Of a stretch of DNA of 64,000 bases, positions 16,429-25,631 are shown in pieces. The position numbers and the translations under genes are program-made. The DNA lies in assembly GCF_030150205.1 (NCBI RefSeq), contig NZ_JASLGT010000030.1, forward strand, positions 1 to 64,000, in the 5' to 3' direction. Numbering within the stretch: the stretch's first letter is position 1; every line of letters starts with the position of its first letter. The stretch comes from Niabella sp. (GTDB lineage Bacteria > Bacteroidota > Bacteroidia > Chitinophagales > Chitinophagaceae). Below the pieces are notes generated by a model. That model searched no databases. It was not told where the DNA came from and saw only the letters and a list, made by a program, of their open reading frames with translations.

Positions 16429-17463
16429 ATGAAAAGAAACTTATTGTTACTACTACTGGTGCTGGGGGCTTTTTGCGCCAATGCACAGCGGAATGCCACT
16501 CCGTACCTTACCAAATCCTTCAGTGCCGCTTCCATAAAAGAAATAAAGGCCGAAACCTCGGGTGGATCTATCTCTGTTGAGGGGGGCAAGACTTCCGGAC
16601 TGGTGGAAGTATATGTGGAGTCCGCCAATAGCGGTCAGCGAAGAAAAATGTCGGATAAAGATATCCAGGAGGTGCTGGATCAATATTATAACCTGGACGT
16701 AAGCACTTCTGGCAGCGTGCTCACAGCGAAGGCTTTCCGGAAAGACCGTGGCTGGAGCCAAAAGACAGGGCTGTCCATTTCTTTTAAAATCTATGCCGGA
16801 ACCAATGTTAATACCGACCTGAAGACCAGCGGTGGTAGTATAAATCTCCAGGAGGTGAAGGGAGATCAATTTTTCAAAACCAGCGGCGGAAGCCTGTTTG
16901 TACGGGCTGTTACCGGAAAAATCAATGGAAAAACTTCCGGGGGCAGTATCGAAGTATCAGATGCACAGGAAGACATTGATCTTGTAACCAGTGGCGGTTC
17001 TATTAAGGCGGACCGTATGAAAGGTAGAATCCGGTTGAAAACCTCCGGTGGCTCTCTGGCTTTGTCCGATCTTTCGGGCAATATAGAAGCACACACCAGT
17101 GGTGGATCGATCGCTGCGTCGGATATCAAAGGTGATCTGGTTACCAGCACTTCCGGTGGCAATGTAGCGTTGAAAGGCATCGATGGGAACCTGGATGCGA
17201 GTACCTCCGGCGGCCGGATCCGCGCGGAATTGGTAGGCACAAAGGATTTTATAAAACTGCGCACTTCCGCGGGAGGCGTGGATGTAAATATGCCGCGTAC
17301 CAATAATGCGAAGTTGAATCTCAAAGGAAGCCGGGTGAATATCAGTAGCCTGGCCAACTTTAATGGATCCATTGAAAAAGATCATGTAAAAGGGGTGATC
17401 GGTTCCGGGAAATTACTGGTGGAGGTTTCTGCTTCCAGCGGCGATGTTAAAGTAAATATGTAA
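16429..17463 (+). CDS. Secreted DUF4097-type beta-repeat protein
   Basis: A 344-residue exported protein (signal peptide to about residue 20, 'FCANAQ'). From about 40 to 290 it has roughly ten copies of a 'TSGGSI' motif spaced 16-18 residues apart. This is the pattern of the DUF4097 putative adhesin family, which probably forms a right-handed beta-helix. Codon use differs between the copies (ACC/ACT AGC/TCC GGN GGN), so the protein repeat is old and not a recent DNA expansion. A strong terminator follows. The gene interrupts the permease array. The role is unknown; an outer-surface or periplasmic scaffold is possible. Confidence 0.85.
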   Translation: MKRNLLLLLLVLGAFCANAQRNATPYLTKSFSAASIKEIKAETSGGSISVEGGKTSGLVEVYVESANSGQRRKMSDKDIQEVLDQYYNLDVSTSGSVLTAKAFRKDRGWSQKTGLSISFKIYAGTNVNTDLKTSGGSINLQEVKGDQFFKTSGGSLFVRAVTGKINGKTSGGSIEVSDAQEDIDLVTSGGSIKADRMKGRIRLKTSGGSLALSDLSGNIEAHTSGGSIAASDIKGDLVTSTSGGNVALKGIDGNLDASTSGGRIRAELVGTKDFIKLRTSAGGVDVNMPRTNNAKLNLKGSRVNISSLANFNGSIEKDHVKGVIGSGKLLVEVSASSGDVKVNM

Positions 17464-17511
17464 AGTATTGAACGCTCCACGAAAGATGGTGCCGGAATAG
17501 TTGCCGTATAC

Positions 17512-17548
17512 AAACGTCATTCTGCTCAACGGGAATGACGTTTTTGTT
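17512..17548 (+). terminator. Rho-independent terminator after the DUF4097 gene
   Basis: A 10-bp perfect stem (17512-17521 with 17534-17543) with a 12-nt loop and a T-rich tail. It isolates the upstream block, so transcription of the following permeases needs a new promoter, which is found right behind it. Confidence 0.8.
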
Positions 17549-17572
17549 TGGGCAATGCCGGAACTATTCAGA

Positions 17573-17616
17573 TGTGTACCAAAACCGGACAGTTTTCTGT
17601 TTTGAAACCGTACATC
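17573..17616 (+). promoter_or_regulatory. Enhancer-like dyad pair c, upstream of the permease remnant
   Basis: The first dyad, TGTGT-N11-ACAGT, lies at 17573-17593 (core CAAAACCGGAC at 17580). The second, TCTGT-N11-ACATC, lies at 17596-17616, 23 bp further on. The core is 87 bp upstream of the -24-like element at 17667. Confidence 0.72.
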
Positions 17617-17666
17617 TGACGCCTGATGTCTTTGTTAAGTTATTGGTTATTAAGTGTTTAAATTTA

Positions 17667-17681
17667 CGGCATCATCGTTGG
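17667..17681 (+). promoter_or_regulatory. Sigma54-like -24/-12 promoter c
   Basis: CGGCATC-N4-TTGG, close to TGGCAYR-N4-TTGC. Transcription would start near 17692, at the left edge of the permease remnant, and could read on into permease 4 at 18083. Confidence 0.6.
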
Positions 17682-17692
17682 TGCTGCTTGTT

Positions 17693-17953
17693 TATTGTGG
17701 CGCATTGCAGTTATGGGTATAGCTGTTGCGGGATTTTATGTTGTTGGTACTGATCAGCTGCTTGCTGGCTCCACCCGTTGCTTATTATTTCCTGGATGGG
17801 TGGCCGGAGAAATACAACTACCGGATCAATATCAGGCTATGGGTATTCGTTGTGGCTGCGGTGCTTGCGTTGATGATAACGTTGATAACGATCAGTGTTC
17901 AGGCAATGAAGGCGGCAGCGGCAAATCCGGTGAAGGCGCCCCGGTCAGAATAG
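17693..17953 (+). pseudogene. 3' remnant of a twelfth FtsX-like permease
   Basis: Only the last ~75-85 codons of a permease remain. After an in-frame TAG at 17720 the frame reads 'LLRDFMLLVLISCLL', then 'WPEKYNYRINIRLWVFV' and ends 'NPVKAPRSE', matching the last two helices and terminus of the full-length genes. Before the TAG, 'GALQLWV' still resembles the family's 'GAS..QLWRLLS'. About 700 codons are missing between promoter c and this end. Promoter d keeps the intact order (promoter, then permease 11), so an internal deletion is the likely cause. It may no longer be translated. Confidence 0.8.
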
Positions 17954-17954
17954 G

Positions 17955-17995
17955 CCATGGTCAATAGTGAATGGTGATTCATTAATAGGTAGTGA
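17955..17995. repeat. Short AATAG-type heptamer patch before permease 4
   Basis: Three to four units (GTCAATAGTGAATGGTGA) follow the remnant's stop. The rest of the 129-bp spacer is AT-rich and ends in the repeated 'ACATCT(C/T)ACT' sequence just before permease 4. Confidence 0.5.
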
Positions 17996-18082
17996 GGGAT
18001 CGTAAATAAAACTTTTCACTATAGACTTCTTGCTACAAACATCTCACTACAAACATCTTACTGGAACACTCAAAATAAAATA

Positions 18083-20467
18083 ATGATCAAAAACTACATA
18101 CGAACCGCCTGGAGAAATCTGGTGAAGAGCAAGGTGTTTGCCGTTACCAATATTATGGGGCTTTCAATAGGGATGGCCGTAACCATGCTAATCGCTGTTT
18201 GGATCTGGAACGAGCTGTCTTACAATAAGCAGGTCCGCAGCTACAAAAGCATCGCCCGGGTTATGCAGAATAAAACCAATAAAGGCGTTGTACAAACGGG
18301 TATAACAACACCATTTCCTTTGGGCGATGCGCTCCGGCAGGAGTATGGCAGCCTGTTTCAGCAGGTGGTGGTAGGCACGGCCATATTCGGGCATGCGGTT
18401 AAAGCCGGAGAAAAACAGCTCACTCTGGGTGGCGGCTTTTTTGAACCGGGATTAGGGGCATTGCTGGGACTGAAGATGGTCGATGGTGTTCAAAATGGGT
18501 TGGATGATATCAATAGTATTATGTTAGCTGCCTCCTCTGCCCGGTCTTTTTTTGGAACCACTGCGGCTGTTGGAAAAACAATTACGCTGGACAAAGACCT
18601 GGTGGTAAAAGTTACCGGTGTGTATGAAGACCTTTCAAAAAATTCTGATTTCGGAGAACTGCTGTTTATTGCACCCTGGAAATTATTCCAGCAGCATACC
18701 GATTGGATCCGCTCTGCAGAGGACCCGTGGCGTCCTAATGCATTTGTGACCTATGTGCAGCTGAATAAGGGACAGGATTTTCGGCAGGTATCCCAACAGA
18801 TAAAAGATGTTCGACTGAAGCATGTCAATGAACGGCTGGCGCTTCAGAAGCCACAACTGTTTTTACATCCCATGGATCAATGGTATCTCTACGATGACTT
18901 TAAAAACGGGGTGAACGTAGGTGGTCGCATTCAATATGTGTGGATGTTTGGCGTCATCGGGATTTTTGTATTACTGCTGGCTTGTATCAATTTTATGAAC
19001 CTGAGTACGGCGCGCAGTATAAAAAGAGCACGGGAAGTGGGGATCCGCAAAACGATCGGTTCGCTTCGTAAGCAACTGATCATACAGTTTTTTTGTGAAT
19101 CCCTGTTGTATGCGGTGCTGGCATTTGGTGTAAGCCTGGTATTGGTTGCCCTGGCCATGCCGCTGTTTAGCGCCATTGCCGGAAAGGAAATGCCTTCGGT
19201 TTGGAAGGAGCCGTTGTTCTGGACAGGCAGTATTCTTTTTTGTCTGTTTACAGGATTGCTGGCAGGCATTTATCCGGCCTTATACCTGTCGTCTTTCCGG
19301 CCGGTTAAAGTGCTGAAAGGCACGTTCAAGGCCGGCCGTTTCTCCGGAATGCAACGCCAGGCATTGGTAGTGGTGCAATTTGCTATTTCGATTGTGCTGA
19401 TCATCGGCACTGTTGTGGTATTCAAACAGATCCGGTATACAAAAAACCGGCCGATCGGGTATGACCGGAACGGACTGGTGATGATGGAGGTAAATACTTC
19501 GGGGATTCATGACCATTTTGACGTTATCAAAAGACAATTGCAGGAACAGGGGAATATTTTGTCGGTGACGGAAACCAATGGATCAGTTAGCGGCGACTTT
19601 TCTACAACAACGGGCATCGATTGGCCGGGAAAGGAAGAAGGAACCAGCGCCGAATTTCCGTTTCTGGGTGTTGGCTATGATTTTGGCAAAACGATTGACT
19701 GGAAGGTAGTGGCCGGCCGCGATTTTTCGAGGGATTTTCCATCCGACTCAACTGCGGTGATCCTGAATGAGGCTGCTGTAAAATATATGAGCCTAAAACA
19801 ACCTATAGGCACGGTTATTTATGCGGACAAAACACCTATAACCATCGTTGGAGTGGTAAAGAATATTATTATGGAATCGCCCTATGCATCGGAACGGCCG
19901 GCTCTTTTTTATTTTGATAAAAACGCCGGCGGTTACCTGATGGTCAGGATCAATCCGTCTGCAAGTGCTTCGGCGGCTATCGGACAATTGCAGTCGATGT
20001 TTAAAACCTATGCTCCGGATCAGTCCTTTCAGTATCAATTTGTGGACGACGCATTTAACCGGAAATTTGGAGATGAGGAGCGGTTGGGTACACTTGGAGG
20101 GGGCTTTGCCCTGCTGGCCATCTTTATCAGCTGCCTGGGGTTATTTGGGATGGCTTCGTTTATGGCAGAACAACGGGTAAAGGAAATTGGCGTGCGTAAA
20201 GTGCTGGGCGCTTCGGTGCCCGGTCTGTGGCGATTGTTATCACAGGATTTTATACGCCTGGTGTTCCTGGCGTTGTTTATTGCGATACCGGCCGGATGGT
20301 ATTGCATGCATACCTGGCTGCAACACTATAGTTACCGGGTTTCTATATCCTGGCAGGTTTTTGTAATAGCTGCCTCCGGATCCATTTTAATTGCGCTGAT
20401 AACCGTAAGTTTTCAGGCAATAAAAGCAGCAGTGGCCAACCCGGTACGGGCGCTGAGATCGGAGTAG
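18083..20467 (+). CDS. FtsX/MacB-like ABC permease 4
   Basis: A 794-residue group-B permease (start 'MIKNYIRTAWRNL', core 'NFMNLSTARSIKRAREVGIRKTIGS', periplasmic 'DQWYLYDDFKNGVNVGG'). The second half has 'RVKEIGVRKVLGAS', and the terminus 'NPVRALRSE'. It is the first intact permease downstream of promoter c and may head a run of genes to permease 10, since no terminator was seen in between. Its core resembles permease 9 most closely ('SIKRAREVGIRKTIGS' is shared). Confidence 0.93.
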   Translation: MIKNYIRTAWRNLVKSKVFAVTNIMGLSIGMAVTMLIAVWIWNELSYNKQVRSYKSIARVMQNKTNKGVVQTGITTPFPLGDALRQEYGSLFQQVVVGTAIFGHAVKAGEKQLTLGGGFFEPGLGALLGLKMVDGVQNGLDDINSIMLAASSARSFFGTTAAVGKTITLDKDLVVKVTGVYEDLSKNSDFGELLFIAPWKLFQQHTDWIRSAEDPWRPNAFVTYVQLNKGQDFRQVSQQIKDVRLKHVNERLALQKPQLFLHPMDQWYLYDDFKNGVNVGGRIQYVWMFGVIGIFVLLLACINFMNLSTARSIKRAREVGIRKTIGSLRKQLIIQFFCESLLYAVLAFGVSLVLVALAMPLFSAIAGKEMPSVWKEPLFWTGSILFCLFTGLLAGIYPALYLSSFRPVKVLKGTFKAGRFSGMQRQALVVVQFAISIVLIIGTVVVFKQIRYTKNRPIGYDRNGLVMMEVNTSGIHDHFDVIKRQLQEQGNILSVTETNGSVSGDFSTTTGIDWPGKEEGTSAEFPFLGVGYDFGKTIDWKVVAGRDFSRDFPSDSTAVILNEAAVKYMSLKQPIGTVIYADKTPITIVGVVKNIIMESPYASERPALFYFDKNAGGYLMVRINPSASASAAIGQLQSMFKTYAPDQSFQYQFVDDAFNRKFGDEERLGTLGGGFALLAIFISCLGLFGMASFMAEQRVKEIGVRKVLGASVPGLWRLLSQDFIRLVFLALFIAIPAGWYCMHTWLQHYSYRVSISWQVFVIAASGSILIALITVSFQAIKAAVANPVRALRSE

Positions 20468-20545
20468 GGAATAGGGGGTGGTGAATAGGCAATGGCAGGC
20501 AATAGGGAAAAGTGAATAGGCAATAGTTAATAGGGAATGGGAAAC
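20466..20545. repeat. AATAG-type heptamers after permease 4
   Basis: Starting at the stop codon itself (GAGTAGGGAATAGG), 7-bp units of GAATAGG/CAATGGC/CAATAGG/GTTAATA type continue for about 75 bp. Confidence 0.78.
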
Positions 20546-20591
20546 CGTAATAATATTGCTCACTAAAAACTTCTCACTCAAAAACAAAACA

Positions 20592-22979
20592 ATGATTAAG
20601 AATTATATAAAGACGGCCTGGAGGGGATTGATTCGTAATAAGGCATTTTCGCTTATTAATATCCTGGGTCTGGCGGTTGGTATGACGGCCTGCTTTATCA
20701 TTTATATCTATGTGGGTTTTGAACGCAGCTATGATACTTTTCATATAAAGGCAGATCGTATTTACAAGGTGGTTGCAGATGTAAAAACGCCGACGGAAAC
20801 GATCACCACCCAGGGCGTTACATCGGCACCCGTTTCCATAAACCTGAAACGGGATTTTCCCGAAGTACAGGAAGCCGTCCGGTTTACCGGCGATGGATAC
20901 CTGCTGCGCAAAGGGGATGTTTTCTTCCAGGAAAAAAAGTCGGTGCTGGCAGACTCTTCGTTATTTGATGTATTTGATTTTCCATTGGTGGCTGGCAATA
21001 AAAAAACAGCATTGAAAGAGCCGATGAGCATTGTGCTTTCACAAACAACGGCGAAAAAGTATTTTGGGAATGCAGATCCTCTTGGGCAGCAGGTACTGCT
21101 GACCGGCGCCGCTATTAATGCTACAATTACAGGGGTGATGAAGGATATTCCTGAAAACTCCCAGATAAAGGCGGATATGTTTGTGTCGATGTCTTCCTAC
21201 CGGCAGATCTATGGTGTTCCAACGGCCGACAGTGAATGGACCAATCATGCTTTTTACACATATATCCTGCTGAAACCAGGTGCGGATGCAAAGAAACTTG
21301 CCGGGAAATTTCCCGCTTTTATGGAATATCATCACGGGAAACAGGCCAGGGAGTTGCAGATGCAGGATTACTTAAGCCTTGAACCGCTGCGCGATGTTTA
21401 TCTCCGGTCAAAGCGGGATGGGTTTGTTTCGGGGAGTATCAATAATGTATATATATTTTCGGTTATCGCTGTTTTTATCCTCCTGATCGCCTGTATTAAT
21501 TTTATCAACCTTACTACAGCCCGCAGCGCAGAACGTGCAAAAGAGGTAGGCGTGCGCAAAGTAGCAGGAGCAGCACGTCTTCAGCTGGCCGGTCAGTTTA
21601 TTGGCGAATCGGTTATGATCGCTTTGATGGCCTTTGTACTTGCTTTGATTTTATTGTCAATGCTGATGCCCCTGTTCAATCAGCTGGCCGGAAAAATCAT
21701 CACACCCGGCATCTTCCATGACCCGCTGCATGTGCTGGAACTATTCATCTTGTCCCTTACTATAGGCGTTATTGCAGGAATTTATCCATCCTTCGTTTTA
21801 TCGTCCTTTAAGCCGGTAAATGTGCTAAGGGGATACCTGGTAACCGGCGCCCAGCGGCTGTTGTTAAGGAAAGGACTGGTGATTTTTCAGTTTGCTATAT
21901 CCATTATACTGATCGTAGGTACGATCGTAGTAGCGACACAGCTTGCCTACATGCGCAGCCAGGACCTGGGTTTTAACAAGGAGCATACCCTGTTTATCAA
22001 TACCAATTTTGATAAGAACAAAGACCGGTTTAAACAATCACTCGCCGGTATTCCCGGTGTTTTGTCTTCCTGTTATTCTGCATTTATCCCGGGAGGCGGT
22101 AATACTTCGGCGTATTCTGAACTGGAGAATAAGAACGGCGAAATGCAAAAAACCAATATGGACCTCTATTTTGTTGATTTTGATTATATGCGTCAATATC
22201 AACTGCATCTTGTAGCGGGACGTGCGTTTTCGCCGGCTTTTAAAACAGATAGTACCCAGGCGATGGTGATTAATGAAACCGCCACCCGTGCTCTTGGTTA
22301 CGTTACACCCAAAGATGCAGTTGGCAAAAATTATAATCAATGGGGCAGTAAGGGGAAAATAATCGGTGTAGTGAAAGACTTCCATTTTCAATCATTGCTG
22401 CAGCCCGTAAAACCCTTAACGATGCGTTACAATAAAGATGCCTTTGCCATGATTTCTGTAAAACTTTCTTCAAAGAACCTCTCCGGCACCGTAAAGAATA
22501 TCGAAAAGCAATGGCAGCAAATCATTCCCAACCGGCCATTTGAATATGCCTTTCTGGACCAGTTCTTTGATGAACAATATCATGCAGAAGACCGGTTCAG
22601 TAACCTGTTTTTCAATTTTGCCATACTGGCCATTTTTATTTCATGCCTGGGTTTATTAGGACTTTCTTTATACAGTACCCTTCAGCGCACAAAGGAAATA
22701 GGAGTGCGGAAAGTTTTAGGGGCGGGCGCTACTAATATTGTGCTGCTGCTCTCTTCTGGGTTCTTAAAATTGGTATTGGTGGCCTTTGTAATTGCATTGC
22801 CCGTTGCCTGGGTGGGGATGAATAAATGGCTGGAAGGGTTTGCATATCATATCCGTATAACCTGGTGGATGTTTGCCCTGGCAGGCTTAGCGGCAGTGCT
22901 GGTTGCATTTCTTACGATTAGTGTGCAGGCGCTGAAAGCGGCATTGGCAAATCCTGTACGGGCACTCCGGTCGGAATAG
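20592..22979 (+). CDS. FtsX/MacB-like ABC permease 5
   Basis: A 795-residue group-A permease. I start at the ATG at 20592, which gives the family start 'MIKNYIKTAWRGL'; an ATG 36 bp upstream adds 12 residues without counterpart in the other copies. The core motif is 'NFINLTTARSAERAKEVGVRKVAGA' and the second half has 'RTKEIGVRKVLGAG'. Its first-half motif is closest to permease 3 ('RAKEVG.RKVAGA'). It ends 'NPVRALRSE'. Confidence 0.93.
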   Translation: MIKNYIKTAWRGLIRNKAFSLINILGLAVGMTACFIIYIYVGFERSYDTFHIKADRIYKVVADVKTPTETITTQGVTSAPVSINLKRDFPEVQEAVRFTGDGYLLRKGDVFFQEKKSVLADSSLFDVFDFPLVAGNKKTALKEPMSIVLSQTTAKKYFGNADPLGQQVLLTGAAINATITGVMKDIPENSQIKADMFVSMSSYRQIYGVPTADSEWTNHAFYTYILLKPGADAKKLAGKFPAFMEYHHGKQARELQMQDYLSLEPLRDVYLRSKRDGFVSGSINNVYIFSVIAVFILLIACINFINLTTARSAERAKEVGVRKVAGAARLQLAGQFIGESVMIALMAFVLALILLSMLMPLFNQLAGKIITPGIFHDPLHVLELFILSLTIGVIAGIYPSFVLSSFKPVNVLRGYLVTGAQRLLLRKGLVIFQFAISIILIVGTIVVATQLAYMRSQDLGFNKEHTLFINTNFDKNKDRFKQSLAGIPGVLSSCYSAFIPGGGNTSAYSELENKNGEMQKTNMDLYFVDFDYMRQYQLHLVAGRAFSPAFKTDSTQAMVINETATRALGYVTPKDAVGKNYNQWGSKGKIIGVVKDFHFQSLLQPVKPLTMRYNKDAFAMISVKLSSKNLSGTVKNIEKQWQQIIPNRPFEYAFLDQFFDEQYHAEDRFSNLFFNFAILAIFISCLGLLGLSLYSTLQRTKEIGVRKVLGAGATNIVLLLSSGFLKLVLVAFVIALPVAWVGMNKWLEGFAYHIRITWWMFALAGLAAVLVAFLTISVQALKAALANPVRALRSE

Positions 22980-23068
22980 GCAATGGCAGGCAATAGGGAA
23001 TAGCGAATAGGCAATAGTGAATAGGCAATAGTGAATAGGGAATGGTGAATAGGGAATGGTGAAACAGG
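22976..23068. repeat. AATAG-type heptamers after permease 5
   Basis: The cleanest patch: about twelve consecutive 7-bp units alternating GAATAGG, CAATAGT and GAATGGT, beginning in the last codons and stop of permease 5. Behind it, 'ACATCTCACTAATA' occurs twice. Confidence 0.85.
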
Positions 23069-23142
23069 AGATCATAAACAATACATCTCACTAATAACAT
23101 CTCACTAATAACTTCTCACCTGATAGCTCAAAAAACAACATA

Positions 23143-25503
23143 ATGATCAGAAACTACATCAAAACAGCGTGGCGCAACTTAGCCCGGAACAAAGGGTTTA
23201 TGTTCGTTAACTTATTGGGACTGTCCATTGGTATTTCTGCAACCCTGCTCATCCTGCTTTGGGTAAAGGATGAACTTACGTATGACCGGTTCCAGAAAAA
23301 TTATAATGATATTTATACGGTGATCGCGAACCGTGATTTCAAGAACCGGGTATTTACCGATTATAATATGGTGCTGCCGATGGCCAGGGAACTGCAACAG
23401 GCAGACCCGCTGATAAAGAATGCTACGGTTACTACCCAGCGTTATGACCTGCTGCTTCATGTAAACGAAACAAAACTGCGAAAGGGCGGGCTGACGGTGG
23501 GGGATCATTTTTTTGATATTTTTTCCTGGACTTTCGTTAAGGGAACTGCCGCACATGCGCTTAACGATCCTTCGTCGATCGTATTGACGGCTTCTGCAGC
23601 CAAAGCATTATTTGGCAATGAAGACCCGGTAAATAAAACCATCCAAATCATTGAAGAAAAGAGGGATGCGAAGGTTACAGCCATCGTTGCAGACCCGCCG
23701 GGCAATTCTGCCTTCCAGTTCGATTTCCTGCGGCCGTTTAATTATAATGATCCGGATACTAAAAGAATGATGGATAACTGGGAAGGCTCCAGCTGGCGCG
23801 TATATGTACAAACAGTGCCCGGCGCGGATACAAGGCGGGTGGATGCCGTCATCAACCGGGTAAAAAAACAACATGATCCCGGCGACAGGATCAGTACTTA
23901 TTTTACATTTCCGATGAAACGCTGGCATCTTTATGATGATTTTAAGGATGGGAAAAACGTGGGCGGTATGATCGAATATGTGCGGATGTTTATTATTGTT
24001 GCCGCCATTATCCTGCTCATAGCCTGTGTTAATTTTATGAACCTTTCCACGGCACGCTCAGAAAAACGGTCGAAAGAGGTGGGGATCCGTAAAACCCTTG
24101 GGTCTGGAAAGCGAAAACTGGTATTACAGTTCTTTTCAGAGTCCATGCTGCTGGTGCTCATTGCATTTGTTGTTTCTATTGGTATGGTATTGCTGCTGTT
24201 GCCCTATTTCAATCAATTGGTGAACAAGAAGCTAACGCTGGATTTTGGTCAGCCGGTATTCTGGCTGGGGAGTTTGGCTATTATTTTGATAACCGGTATC
24301 CTGGCAGGCAGTTACCCTGCTTTATATCTCTCGTCCTTCCGCCCGGTAAAAGTGCTGAAAGGTGTTTTTGTATCCAACGGTAAAACGGCGTTACCCCGTC
24401 ATATACTGGTGGTATTCCAGTTTATGATCTCCATCCTGCTGATTTCGGCAACGATTATTGTATACCAGCAGATACAGCATATAAAAGACCGGAAGACCGG
24501 TTATGACGCGCACAACCTGCTCATGATTACCGGAACGGAAGAAACGGAGAAGAACTTTAATGTGATCAAGCAGGAGTTACTGCAAAGCAGGGTTGTAACT
24601 GCTGTTACACGTTCCAGTTCTCCCATCACGCAGGTATGGTGGAAATCCGGCGCTCCGGATTGGAACGGTAAGCCGGCAGATCTCAACCTGGTCATTTCGG
24701 GGATACGTACGGATGTGGATTTTACAAAAACGATGGGGATCCAGCTGCAGCAGGGACATGATTTTACCGGCAATCCTGCTGATTCATCTTCGGTGCTGCT
24801 CAACAAAGCGGCAGTGGAGGCGATGGGGCTCGAACATCCGGTTGGAATGGAAATGCGGTTCGGCGGGAAAAAATACGACGTAATCGGTGTAACCAGCAAC
24901 GTAGTAATGGAATCGCCTTTTCAACCGGTAGATCCCATGCTGACCTTTTACAACCCCCAGGCCACCGGGGTGATCAGTTTGCGTATTGCTGATGAAATTC
25001 CGGTAAAAAAAGCATTGGCTTCGATCGGGGCGGTGTTTAAAAAATACAATCCGGCCTATCCCTTCGAATATCAGTTTGCAGACGATGAATTTGGGCAAAA
25101 ATTTATGGGGGAGGAACTGATCAGCCGGATCACCAATATTTTTGCCGGGCTGGCTATTTTTATCTGCTGTATAGGACTGGGAGGATTGGTGGCCCATACT
25201 GTGGAACGGCGGTTCCGGGAAATCGGTATCCGGAAAGTGCTGGGCGCTACTATCAGCCAGGTATTATTACTGATCGGGCGCGAGTTTCTGAAACTTGTAC
25301 TCATCGCATTTGTAATTGCGGTACCCCTTACCTGGTGGCTGATGCATCAATGGCTTCAAAAATATACCTATCATATTCATATCAGTATGTTGATGTTCGT
25401 TGCTGTAGGAGGATTGGTTTTATTACTGGCGCTGGCTGTGGTAGGCTTGAATACGTTCCGTGCGGCTGTTACCAACCCCGTGCGTTCACTACGGTCGGAG
25501 TAG
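23143..25503 (+). CDS. FtsX/MacB-like ABC permease 6
   Basis: A 786-residue group-B permease, the shortest of the set. It starts 'MIRNYIKTAWRNL', with periplasmic 'KRWHLYDDFKDGKNVGG', core 'NFMNLSTARSEKRSKEVGIRKTLGS', second half 'RFREIGIRKVLGAT' and terminus 'NPVRSLRSE'. The first helix runs at about residues 20-42. Spacing and direction fit co-transcription with its neighbours. Confidence 0.93.
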   Translation: MIRNYIKTAWRNLARNKGFMFVNLLGLSIGISATLLILLWVKDELTYDRFQKNYNDIYTVIANRDFKNRVFTDYNMVLPMARELQQADPLIKNATVTTQRYDLLLHVNETKLRKGGLTVGDHFFDIFSWTFVKGTAAHALNDPSSIVLTASAAKALFGNEDPVNKTIQIIEEKRDAKVTAIVADPPGNSAFQFDFLRPFNYNDPDTKRMMDNWEGSSWRVYVQTVPGADTRRVDAVINRVKKQHDPGDRISTYFTFPMKRWHLYDDFKDGKNVGGMIEYVRMFIIVAAIILLIACVNFMNLSTARSEKRSKEVGIRKTLGSGKRKLVLQFFSESMLLVLIAFVVSIGMVLLLLPYFNQLVNKKLTLDFGQPVFWLGSLAIILITGILAGSYPALYLSSFRPVKVLKGVFVSNGKTALPRHILVVFQFMISILLISATIIVYQQIQHIKDRKTGYDAHNLLMITGTEETEKNFNVIKQELLQSRVVTAVTRSSSPITQVWWKSGAPDWNGKPADLNLVISGIRTDVDFTKTMGIQLQQGHDFTGNPADSSSVLLNKAAVEAMGLEHPVGMEMRFGGKKYDVIGVTSNVVMESPFQPVDPMLTFYNPQATGVISLRIADEIPVKKALASIGAVFKKYNPAYPFEYQFADDEFGQKFMGEELISRITNIFAGLAIFICCIGLGGLVAHTVERRFREIGIRKVLGATISQVLLLIGREFLKLVLIAFVIAVPLTWWLMHQWLQKYTYHIHISMLMFVAVGGLVLLLALAVVGLNTFRAAVTNPVRSLRSE

Positions 25504-25540
25504 GGAATAGTGAATGGTGAATAGTCAAAAGGTAATGCTG
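25500..25540. repeat. Short AATAG-type heptamer patch after permease 6
   Basis: About four units (GGAATAGTGAATGGTGAATAG) overlap the stop of permease 6. The remaining ~90 bp of spacer are unique. Confidence 0.65.
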
Positions 25541-25631
25541 GATAGGAAACAGACAGAAGCGAAAGCGATTTAAAGAGGAAGACTCATGTCATTGTAGGAA
25601 TCAAAGGCTGATGACTTGTAAATAAGAAACA

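Noticed and set aside
22976..23068. CRISPR-like appearance of the repeat tracts
   Set aside because: The units are 7 bp without spacers, degenerate and in direct contact. No cas genes in the window.
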